This document shows positions 1 through 5,541 of a stretch of 12,130 nt of DNA, piece by piece. Source of the stretch: Cytophagaceae bacterium (lineage in GTDB: Bacteria > Bacteroidota > Bacteroidia > Cytophagales > Spirosomataceae); contig JAIXRT010000097.1 of the NCBI GenBank assembly GCA_027485075.1, positions 1 to 12,130 on the forward strand, written 5' to 3'. The notes under the pieces were generated by a model. That model was not told the DNA's origin and did not search any database. It worked only from the letters and a program-made list of their open reading frames with translations. The number at the start of each line of letters is the position of its first letter. Within the stretch, counting starts at the first letter, position 1. A program made the translations under genes and the position numbers.

Positions 1-1
1 C

Positions 2-127
2 CGCGCAGGTATCCAAGGAACAAAGAATATTTACTTAGGGTATGTATTCGAGATGCCAACGTCGCAGTTAAGCCGCGTGAGCGTACAGTCGCATGAGATC
101 GCATTGCGCTACTCATTTGGAAAGTAA
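2..127 (+). CDS. PorP/SprF-like outer-membrane protein, 3' end only
   Basis: An open frame enters from the left edge and ends at TAA 125-127, giving the last 41 residues of a protein. They contain LGYVFEMPTSQLSRVS and end SHEIALRYSFGK. A short beta-strand, a serine-rich turn and a terminal HEI-x-L-x-Y-x-FG strand are typical of the C-terminus of PorP/SprF proteins. These are outer-membrane barrel proteins of Bacteroidota linked to type IX secretion and gliding. Only the last strands are visible, so the assignment rests on this C-terminal signature. A generic outer-membrane beta-barrel is the alternative. A hairpin terminator follows 10 bases after the stop. Confidence 0.62.
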   Translation, partial: RAGIQGTKNIYLGYVFEMPTSQLSRVSVQSHEIALRYSFGK

Positions 128-137
128 TATATTTTAG

Positions 138-165
138 AGACGCGATACTTCGCGTCTATTTTTTC
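138..165 (+). terminator. Hairpin repeat copy 1, terminator of the PorP-like gene
   Basis: Perfect 8-bp stem AGACGCGA (138-145) / TCGCGTCT (150-157) with loop TACT, followed by ATTTTTTC. It lies 10 bases after the preceding stop codon and has the form of an intrinsic terminator on the + strand. It is one of five copies of a repeat in this window (see 246-276, 275-306, 3831-3860, 3916-3947). All share the TAGAGACGCG lead-in, or a close variant of it, and most have a T-rich tail. Confidence 0.75.
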
Positions 166-212
166 TTAGGCAAAGCTTTCTAGCGTACTAGTCTAAATAA
201 GATAGATATTAG

Positions 213-240
213 AGCCCCGGGAGAAATCCTGGGGCTTTTG
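213..240 (+). terminator. Second intrinsic terminator downstream of the PorP-like gene
   Basis: Stem 213-221 (AGCCCCGGG) pairs with 228-236 (CCTGGGGCT), with one G-T pair and a 6-base loop, followed by TTTTGTCATTTT. The sequence is unrelated to the AGACGCGA hairpin family, so the + strand gene has two consecutive terminators of different origin. Confidence 0.75.
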
Positions 241-245
241 TCATT

Positions 246-276
246 TTGTAGTGACGCGACATTTCGCGGCTATTTA
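246..276 (+). repeat. Hairpin repeat copy 2 (degenerate)
   Basis: TTGTAG, then TGACGCGA (252-259), loop CATT, TCGCGGCT (264-271), then ATTTA. Each arm differs from the family consensus by one base, so the stem is imperfect and the T-tail weak. It points in the same direction as copy 1. Together with copy 3 on the opposite strand it forms an inverted doublet whose outer ends TTGTAG (246-251) and CTACAA (301-306) are exact complements. Confidence 0.6.
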
Positions 277-306
277 AAAAAGACGCAAGGTATTGCGTCT
301 CTACAA
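275..306 (-). terminator. Hairpin repeat copy 3, terminator of the lactonase-like gene
   Basis: Perfect 8-bp stem AGACGCAA (281-288) / TTGCGTCT (293-300) with a 4-base loop. Read on the - strand it is preceded by TTGTAGAG and followed by TTTTTAAAT, so it works as an intrinsic terminator for the - strand gene ending at 383. The paired G-to-A and C-to-T changes relative to the other copies keep the stem intact, which points to selection on the structure. Confidence 0.7.
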
Positions 307-323
307 TTCAACTCCGGACTAAT

Positions 324-367
324 GTCCAACGTCTAGCGTCTGACGTCCAAAACGTCTAGCGTCTAAT
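324..367. repeat. Heptamer tandem array, about 6 units
   Basis: Units in register are GTCCAAC, GTCTAGC, GTCTGAC, GTCCAAAAC (two bases longer), GTCTAGC and GTCTAAT. The array ends 15 bases from the stop codon of the lactonase-like gene. It matches the longer array at 3954-4023 in unit sequence, in its last unit (GTCTAAT) and in following a CTACAA-tailed hairpin. No coding role is likely. Confidence 0.75.
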
Positions 368-382
368 CCCTTCGTGTCTTTT

Positions 383-1426
383 TTATTTCCTCAAAAACAA
401 GATCGCCACCGGCTGTTTTACCTCAATATCCTCCTGCGTATCTTTTAACTCCCCATCCTTGAAAGCAAACTTTTGGATGCGATTTTCCCCTTGGCTAGCC
501 ACATAAACGAAGTGTCCGCTCGGGTCAAATTGAAAGTTTCGAGGCATCTTCCCCACAAGTATCTCTTTGTGATCGCGCAATTCACCAGAAGGTAAAACGG
601 CAAGTACGCGAATGGAATTCTGAGTTTTACGGTTGGAGGCCAACAACCATTTCCCATCCGGAGATAGGTGTAAATCGGCACTCGCGTGGTTTGGATTTCC
701 AGCACTTTGATCGATCACAATCCGTTGCAGGTGCGTAAATTCATTGGCATAAATACGAAACACATCAATCGTCCCACTCAATTCTCCGAGTACATAAGCA
801 ATATCCCCCGATGAATTAAATACCATATGCCGCGGCCCCGTTCCTTTCGGTAATTCGACATCCTCATATTGCGTCGCCACAAGGCCATTAGATAGCAACG
901 CATGTACGTGAATTTTATCTGCCGCCAAATCCGTTACGACCAATTGGCCCCCATCCGGCATGACCACCGCCATGTGCGCATGACTTGGTTTTGGATAGAC
1001 GATGTTTTGGCTGATAGGCTGAATCTGTCCAGCTTTCGTTTGAAAAACACTGAGGTTCCCACCCAGGTAATTGGCGACGTAGACGGTTTGGCTGGCTTCG
1101 CGGAAAAGGACGTAACAGGGAGCGTCGCCTTGTGTCAACTGGGTACTCAGACGCGAAAAAGTGCCCTTTTCTTGCTTGTAGGAGCTAATTGCACCTTTGC
1201 CGTCTACTTCCTCGTGGACCGAGAATAGGTATTGTTGGTCTTTCGACAAGGCCTGAAACGAAGCCTGTGACTGCGCAACGGCGTGCACCGTTTTTCGGGT
1301 TTGTGGATCGATGATCTCGATGCCAGGATTTCCTTGGCGTGTATACGAACCTACGAGGAGGTTGACGGCCGACGAATCCGGCGTGTGGTAACTCAGCATG
1401 GCCAAGACGATATTTATTAAAATCAT
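383..1426 (-). CDS. Lactonase family (Pgl/YbhE-type) seven-bladed beta-propeller protein
   Basis: 347 residues. Repeating blade motifs are visible along the whole length: SFQALSKDQQYLFSV, VYVANYLGGNLSVFQ, SHAHMAVVMPDGGQLVV, GPRHMVFNSSGDIAYVLGELSGTIDVF, HASADLHLSPDGKWLLASNR and PRNFQFDPSGHFVYVASQ. This is the pattern of the lactonase family (Pfam PF10282), which includes the 6-phosphogluconolactonase of E. coli (Pgl). The length is normal for the family. The first 11 residues are hydrophobic (MILINIVLAML), a weak or short export signal, so the protein may be periplasmic and act on a lactone other than 6-phosphogluconolactone. Met10 is an alternative start. It is divergent from the acyltransferase gene, with only 36 bases between starts. 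A sequence TTAATTTG on the - strand in this gap resembles a Bacteroidota -7 box. The substrate cannot be deduced. Confidence 0.85.
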   Translation of the reverse strand: MILINIVLAMLSYHTPDSSAVNLLVGSYTRQGNPGIEIIDPQTRKTVHAVAQSQASFQALSKDQQYLFSVHEEVDGKGAISSYKQEKGTFSRLSTQLTQGDAPCYVLFREASQTVYVANYLGGNLSVFQTKAGQIQPISQNIVYPKPSHAHMAVVMPDGGQLVVTDLAADKIHVHALLSNGLVATQYEDVELPKGTGPRHMVFNSSGDIAYVLGELSGTIDVFRIYANEFTHLQRIVIDQSAGNPNHASADLHLSPDGKWLLASNRKTQNSIRVLAVLPSGELRDHKEILVGKMPRNFQFDPSGHFVYVASQGENRIQKFAFKDGELKDTQEDIEVKQPVAILFLRK

Positions 1427-1462
1427 TTTTTTAGCTTTACCTGCAAATTAACCGATTTACCT

Positions 1463-2683
1463 ATGCAAAACCGCGTCATCTCCCTAGATGTTTTTCGTGG
1501 CCTGACTGTGATGCTGATGACTTTGGTCAATAATCCTGGGGATTGGGGCCATATTTATGCGCCTTTTGAACATGCCAAATGGCATGGTTGCACGCTCACC
1601 GACCTTGTTTTTCCCTTCTTTTTGTTCATCGTAGGCGTCTCGATTGTGCTCGCCAAACCCGACGGCGAACCCGTTCCAATATCCAAATTAATCACACGCA
1701 CGCTGCGTATATTTTTGTTAGGATTTTTTCTCAGTTTCTTCAGTCGGATACATGTAGGAGATTTGGAGGGAATTCCTTTATTGATGATTCGCCTAGTTTT
1801 CACTGGACTCATCACTACCTCGCTCCTCGGAAAATACGATGCGAAAAACCAATTAATCGTGTCGGTTGTCCTGGCTGTCATCATGTTTGGACTTGCTTTT
1901 AGCGGCTTGGAAGACTTTAAAACGGTTCGTATTCCAGGGGTTTTACCGCGTATCGCGGTGGTTTATGCGATCGTTGGTTTTGCGTATGGCCGAATCAACC
2001 TGCCCATACTAGCAGTCATAGCAGCCGTATTGCTCCTCGGCTATTACGCCATCATGACTTTGATTCCAGTACCAGGCGTAGGCCCGGCGAACTTAAACGA
2101 AGGAACTAATCTAGCTGCGTATGTAGATAATTTACTACTTCCTGGACATTTATGGGCCGTATCCAAAACGTGGGATCCCGAAGGAATTTTAAGTACGATT
2201 CCCGCGATAGCAACGGGTATCATCGGTCTAATTGCAGGTACTCAGCTTCGAAAAACGCACCTTTTGGCCTTGGGAGGCCTTATTTTGTTAGTTGTTGGTT
2301 TTATTTGGGACCTGACATTTCCCATGAACAAAGCCTTGTGGACAAGTTCATTTGTTTGCGTGACGGCTGGTTGGGCTTTACTGAGCTTAGCGGCTTTACG
2401 CTACCTCGTGGATGAGAAAAACCAAACAGCTTACATTGCTCCCATTTTGTTATTTGGTATGCATCCGATGCTCGTGTTTTTCTTTTCAGGGATTATTCCC
2501 CGCGCATTGAATATGATTAAAATAGGCGATCAGGGCATTGTGGGTTGGATGTACCAACAAGCCATTGCGGGACATGTATCTAATCCATACGTTGCGTCGT
2601 TGACGGGAGCAGTGGTGTATTTGGCGATTTGGTATACTATTTTGCGTGTACTGACCTACTTAAAATGGACCGTTAAAGTGTAA
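1463..2683 (+). CDS. HGSNAT-like membrane acyltransferase (COG4299/DUF5009 type)
   Basis: 406 residues and strongly hydrophobic, with roughly ten membrane segments. The N-terminus has R-x-x-SLDVFRGLTVMLM, then FEHAKWHGCTLTDLVFPFFLFIVG (about 35-58). This closely matches the corresponding region of human heparan-alpha-glucosaminide N-acetyltransferase and its bacterial relatives. His37 lines up with the proposed active-site histidine of that family, which carries acetyl groups across the membrane to amino sugars. The bacterial members are often found with amino-sugar or glycan catabolism, but their substrates are mostly unproven. The ATG at 1463 places the conserved RVISLDVFRG directly at the N-terminus, as usual in the family. 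The flavin reductase-like gene follows after 30 bases with no visible terminator, so co-transcription is possible. Confidence 0.88.
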   Translation: MQNRVISLDVFRGLTVMLMTLVNNPGDWGHIYAPFEHAKWHGCTLTDLVFPFFLFIVGVSIVLAKPDGEPVPISKLITRTLRIFLLGFFLSFFSRIHVGDLEGIPLLMIRLVFTGLITTSLLGKYDAKNQLIVSVVLAVIMFGLAFSGLEDFKTVRIPGVLPRIAVVYAIVGFAYGRINLPILAVIAAVLLLGYYAIMTLIPVPGVGPANLNEGTNLAAYVDNLLLPGHLWAVSKTWDPEGILSTIPAIATGIIGLIAGTQLRKTHLLALGGLILLVVGFIWDLTFPMNKALWTSSFVCVTAGWALLSLAALRYLVDEKNQTAYIAPILLFGMHPMLVFFFSGIIPRALNMIKIGDQGIVGWMYQQAIAGHVSNPYVASLTGAVVYLAIWYTILRVLTYLKWTVKV

Positions 2684-2713
2684 ACAAAAAGGGCGTGAAC
2701 GCGTTAGGACAAC

Positions 2714-3334
2714 ATGAAACATTTTTCTTTAGCGGATTTGGCGAATTGGGATCGCTTTACGCGTGCAAATTTTGTGAACTCGCTATCAGGGTTTAAAAGT
2801 GCTTCCCTGATTGCGTCGCAGGATAAAAACCAAAATCTGAACCTTGCCATTTTTAGTAATATTGTGCACCTCGGGGCAGATCCCGCTTTGATCGCGTTTG
2901 TGAATCGGCCCCGTGAGGCTGCGCCGCATACCTTGCGTAACATCGAAGCGACTGGGTTATATACGATCAATCACATTGCAGTGGACCAAATTTCCCAAGC
3001 ACATCAGACTAGTGCCAAATACGCGGATGGCGTGAATGAATTTGTCGAAGTAGGTTTAGAACCAATGTATCAGGCCGATTTTCCTGTGCCGTTTGTAAGC
3101 GGTAGTCCCGTGCAATACGCCCTGAAATTGGAGCAAATTATTCCTATTGAGTTGAATAACACGTTTTTGGTGATTGGGTCTTTGCAACATGCCTTTGTGG
3201 ATCCGGCTTACATGGATGCCGACGGGTTTTTGAATTTGGACGAAGCAGGCAGCGTGGCGTCATTAGGTTTGTCGGCCTACTATGACATGAATTTGGTGCA
3301 AAAATTACCCTACGCACGGCCCGTGGTAAAATAA
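2714..3334 (+). CDS. Flavin reductase-like, FMN-binding split-barrel protein
   Basis: 206 residues. The segment SLSGFKSASLIASQD (23-37), then LAIFSNIVHLGADPALIAFVNRP (44-66), followed by a TLRNIEATGLYTINHI stretch, is characteristic of the flavin reductase-like domain (Pfam PF01613). These proteins bind FMN on a split beta-barrel. Known members reduce flavin with NAD(P)H for a partner oxygenase or act as small oxidoreductases. No oxygenase gene is next to it, so the partner is unknown. It follows the acyltransferase by 30 bases and precedes the VOC gene by 37 bases on the same strand. The start at 2714 is the first ATG and places the conserved core at the usual position. Confidence 0.83.
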   Translation: MKHFSLADLANWDRFTRANFVNSLSGFKSASLIASQDKNQNLNLAIFSNIVHLGADPALIAFVNRPREAAPHTLRNIEATGLYTINHIAVDQISQAHQTSAKYADGVNEFVEVGLEPMYQADFPVPFVSGSPVQYALKLEQIIPIELNNTFLVIGSLQHAFVDPAYMDADGFLNLDEAGSVASLGLSAYYDMNLVQKLPYARPVVK

Positions 3335-3346
3335 TTCCGCTTACTT

Positions 3347-3372
3347 TAGGTGTCTAAAATCTTGAACACCTA
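3347..3372 (+). promoter_or_regulatory. Inverted repeat at the start of the VOC gene
   Basis: TAGGTGT (3347-3353) and ACACCTA (3366-3372) are perfect 7-bp complements around a 12-base AT-rich loop. The right arm ends on the A of the ATG at 3372. A possible -7 box, TACTTTAG (3342-3349), overlaps the left arm. The repeat could be a repressor site or an RNA hairpin that hides the start codon. No evidence favours one over the other, and a chance repeat is not excluded. Confidence 0.35.
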
Positions 3373-3785
3373 TGAAAATCGATTTTATCCATAAAATCCA
3401 GCATATCGGTATCCCCGCGCACGACCTGGAAGTCTCCATTCCCTTTTACGAGCGCCTTGGCTTTGAAAATGTGATGGAATCTCCATTCGAGTTTGACGGT
3501 GGTTTTGGGGCCTGTGTGATGATGAAAAATCACGAGGTGATTGTTGAATTATATCAAATGCCAGCGAAGCAATTAGCTGAAATTAAGCAACGTAAAAATG
3601 GACATGTAGATCATTTTGCCATCGATGTGGCTGATGTGGATCATGCGTTCGAAACGCTGAAAAAGGCCGGATTTGAGATTCTAGAGGAAACACCTACCTT
3701 TTTGCAATTTTGGAAAAATGGTACCCGCTTCTTTAATGTCAAAGGGCCATCCGGAGAAATCATTGAGTTCAATCAGATATTGTAA
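3372..3785 (+). CDS. VOC family metalloprotein (glyoxalase/bleomycin-resistance fold)
   Basis: 137 residues, a single-chain vicinal-oxygen-chelate protein with two beta-alpha-beta-beta-beta modules. The first begins IQHIGIPAHDLEVSIPFYERLGF and the second VDHFAIDVADVDHAFETLKKAGF. The four positions that normally bind the metal are all occupied by suitable residues: His11, Glu59 (VIVELYQ), His81 (VDHFAI) and Glu132 (EIIEFNQ). It is therefore probably an active metalloenzyme of the lyase, isomerase or dioxygenase branches, not a metal-free drug-binding protein. The exact reaction cannot be read from the sequence. It is the last + strand gene before a convergent repeat region, and no classical + strand terminator follows it. 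Confidence 0.85.
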   Translation: MKIDFIHKIQHIGIPAHDLEVSIPFYERLGFENVMESPFEFDGGFGACVMMKNHEVIVELYQMPAKQLAEIKQRKNGHVDHFAIDVADVDHAFETLKKAGFEILEETPTFLQFWKNGTRFFNVKGPSGEIIEFNQIL

Positions 3786-3789
3786 AGAG

Positions 3790-3807
3790 ACTAGACGTTA
3801 GACGTCT
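3790..3807 (-). repeat. Inverted heptamer pair at the left edge of the second repeat region
   Basis: On the - strand, 3803-3790 reads GTCTAAC GTCTAGT, two heptamers of the family found at 3954-4023 but in the opposite orientation. The + strand here can also fold as AGACGT-TAG-ACGTCT (3793-3807). The region 3790-4023 thus carries inverted heptamer tracts at both ends, with hairpin repeats between them. Confidence 0.5.
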
Positions 3808-3830
3808 GGCTAACATGCTAATGGTAAAAT

Positions 3831-3860
3831 AATAAAAGACGCGAGGTATCGCGTCTCTAC
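3831..3860 (-). terminator. Hairpin repeat copy 4, probable terminator
   Basis: Perfect stem AGACGCGA (3837-3844) / TCGCGTCT (3849-3856), loop GGTA. On the - strand it is preceded by GTAGAG and followed by TTTATTATTTT. It is oriented to end transcription of the - strand symporter gene, about 80 bases beyond copy 5, so that gene has two tandem copies. Confidence 0.6.
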
Positions 3861-3867
3861 ATAAATC

Positions 3868-3916
3868 GGCGCGGAAAGCGCCTCAAACTTTGGCAATCCT
3901 GAAAGGTTTGCCAAAG
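3868..3916. repeat. Two further hairpins between repeat copies 4 and 5
   Basis: GGCGC (3868-3872) pairs with GCGCC (3878-3882) around GGAAA. CTTTGGCAA (3888-3896) pairs perfectly with TTGCCAAAG (3908-3916) around an 11-base loop. Neither has a T-tract on either strand, so they are probably parts of repetitive elements rather than terminators. They bear no sequence relation to the AGACGCGA family. Confidence 0.5.
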
Positions 3917-3947
3917 AAAAAAAGACGCGAGGTGTCGCGTCTCTACA
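3916..3947 (-). terminator. Hairpin repeat copy 5, terminator of the MFS gene
   Basis: Perfect stem AGACGCGA (3923-3930) / TCGCGTCT (3935-3942), loop GGTG. On the - strand it is preceded by TTGTAGAG and followed by six T residues beyond the stem (3922-3917). This is the most convincing terminator of the family, placed 76 bases past the stop codon of the symporter gene on the other side of the heptamer array. Confidence 0.75.
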
Positions 3948-3953
3948 AATACA

Positions 3954-4023
3954 GTCTAGCGTCTAACGTCTAGCGTCCAGAATCTAGTTTCCAGCGTCCA
4001 GAGTCTAACGTCCAGCGTCTAAT
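3954..4023. repeat. Heptamer tandem array, 10 units in perfect 7-base register
   Basis: Ten consecutive 7-base units read GTCTAGC, GTCTAAC, GTCTAGC, GTCCAGA, ATCTAGT, TTCCAGC, GTCCAGA, GTCTAAC, GTCCAGC and GTCTAAT. Variation is almost confined to T/C at position 4 and to the last two positions. The array runs exactly up to the stop codon of the MFS gene (TAA on the - strand, 4025-4023), sharing its last base. It is not CRISPR: the unit is far too short and there are no spacers. Confidence 0.85.
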
Positions 4024-5393
4024 TAATCCATTAACGCTCTCCCTTTCGTCTCCGGCAAGTAAATCACCCCAATAATCACCGTCAAGGCTGCTAGGGCAAT
4101 CGGATAAAAGATACCCGCAAAATTGGAATGTGTCACGGCGCCTAACCAAGTCGCCACAAAAGGCGCACATCCGCCAAACACCCCATTTGCAAAATGATAC
4201 GGAATGGAGAGGGAGGTATACCTGATTTTGGTTGGGAATAATTCAACTAAAAAGGCTGCAATTGGACCATAAGCCATCGCTGCGAATGTTACCAAGCAAG
4301 TACAAATAAAGGCCAATTGAACTTTGCCCGTCATGGTTAAGAAATAGGCATCACCCACGAGGGTTCCTTCTTGGTCAACAATGTCAGACATCCACGCGAA
4401 GAGCGGATAGTAGAAAATCGCAGCAAGGGCCATGCCGCCCAACATCACCTTTTTCCGACCGATGCGATCCGACAAGCTACCAAAATACACGAACAATGGA
4501 GTTCCGATCACAAGCGAAGCCGCAATGATGAGGTTCGTGGTTGTAAAGTCCACTTTCAAAATTTTATTAATAAAGATCTGTGCGTAAAATTGGCCTGTAT
4601 GCCACACTACCCCTTGGCCCACAATCGCTCCAAACATGGCCACCAACATTAATCGGCGATTTTCCTTCGTGGCAAAAGCCTCCTTCAAAGGGTTTTCCGA
4701 TAAGCGACCCTCCGCTTTCAACTTTGAAAACAAGGGCGATTCGTGCATGTTCCGACGAATAAAATAGGAAACAATCACCAAAATTCCGGATAACGCGAAA
4801 GGTACCCGCCAGCCCCAATCCCTAAACACCGCATCTCCCATCAGGTTTTGCGACACCAAAATCACGATGATGGAAACGAAAAATCCGAGCGTTGCAGTCG
4901 TCTGAATATAGGCCGTATATTTTCCGCGCTCCGCATCTGGGGCGTATTCTGCCACATACGTAGCCGCGCCGCCATACTCGCCCCCTAACGCAAGTCCTTG
5001 AATGATGCGTAAAAAGAGTAATATCGCCGGAGCTACTAGGCCGATTTCCGAGTAAGAAGGGATGAACGCAATCGCAAAAGTGGATCCGCCCATGAGGAGT
5101 AATGTCAATAAAAAGGTGTATTTCCGACCAATGCGATCGCCTAATCTACCAAAAATCACCCCACCAAATGGACGAGCCACAAAGCCCGCGCCAAAAGCGG
5201 CCAGCGTAGAAATGAACGCGGCAGTTGGGTCTTCTTTGGGAAAAAAGGAAAGGGAAATGATGGCCGACAAGCTACCGAAAATATAGAAATCATACCACTC
5301 AATCACAGTGCCTACGGATGAGGCGATAATCACTTGCCAAAGCTTCTTAACGGGTATTTTATTATTATCAAAAATAGGCGCACTTTCTTGCAT
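4023..5393 (-). CDS. MFS transporter, metabolite:H+ symporter (MHS) type
   Basis: 456 residues from the chosen ATG (MQESAPIFDNN), with about twelve membrane segments. GTVIEWYDFYIFG (28-40) is the hallmark of the MHS branch, which includes ProP, KgtP, ShiA and citrate carriers. The two MFS loop motifs are present: GRLGDRIGRK (82-91) and GSLSDRIGRKK (305-315). QGLALGGEYGGAATYVAEYAP and the terminal LPETKGRALMD also fit the family. These inner-membrane proteins import organic acids, betaines or similar compounds with protons. The substrate is not readable. An in-frame ATG at 5456 would add 21 polar residues rich in arginine that are unlike the family, so it was not used. It is divergent from the fucosidase gene, with 148 bases between starts. 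Confidence 0.88.
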   Translation of the reverse strand: MQESAPIFDNNKIPVKKLWQVIIASSVGTVIEWYDFYIFGSLSAIISLSFFPKEDPTAAFISTLAAFGAGFVARPFGGVIFGRLGDRIGRKYTFLLTLLLMGGSTFAIAFIPSYSEIGLVAPAILLFLRIIQGLALGGEYGGAATYVAEYAPDAERGKYTAYIQTTATLGFFVSIIVILVSQNLMGDAVFRDWGWRVPFALSGILVIVSYFIRRNMHESPLFSKLKAEGRLSENPLKEAFATKENRRLMLVAMFGAIVGQGVVWHTGQFYAQIFINKILKVDFTTTNLIIAASLVIGTPLFVYFGSLSDRIGRKKVMLGGMALAAIFYYPLFAWMSDIVDQEGTLVGDAYFLTMTGKVQLAFICTCLVTFAAMAYGPIAAFLVELFPTKIRYTSLSIPYHFANGVFGGCAPFVATWLGAVTHSNFAGIFYPIALAALTVIIGVIYLPETKGRALMD

Positions 5394-5541
5394 AAACGAA
5401 AATTTAAGTGGGACGTCGGCAGGGTGTCTAGCCGCTCGTCGCGACACAAAAAACAAAAAAATCTCGCGAAAATCCTATTCGCAAACTGATAAAACTATCC
5501 AAAAATTTGATAATTTGCCTCTTTCTAAACCTTATCTCGCT
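5394..5541. other. Divergent intergenic region between the symporter and fucosidase genes
   Basis: 148 bases serving both starts. An A-rich stretch lies at 5447-5461, and AATTTGATAATTTG at 5505-5518 contains imperfect matches to the -7 box for the + strand. On the - strand, TAAATTTT just ahead of the symporter ATG is a one-mismatch -7 box, but it lacks a TTG at the right distance. I see no clear operator, and shared regulation is not demonstrated. Confidence 0.35.

Noticed and set aside
2698-2705. Palindrome AACGCGTT between the acyltransferase and flavin reductase genes
   Set aside because: It is only 8 bases long, has no T-tract and no supporting context; such a palindrome is expected by chance.
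3786-4022. CRISPR array
   Set aside because: Units are 7 bases in direct contact with no spacers, the hairpins are terminator-like, and no cas gene is present.
3970-4170. A 66-residue - strand open frame covering the heptamer array and the end of the MFS gene
   Set aside because: Its C-terminal part is only the translation of the 7-base repeats and the rest is a shadow of the MFS gene in another frame.
5394-5456. Longer MFS protein starting at the ATG at 5456
   Set aside because: The extra 21 residues (MFFVSRRAARHPADVPLKFSF) do not resemble the N-terminus of MHS transporters, which begins shortly before the first membrane helix. The ATG at 5393 fits.
5308-5541. Longer fucosidase starting at 5308
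   Set aside because: The extension overlaps the divergent MFS gene, has no signal peptide and would bury the clear signal peptide beginning at 5542.
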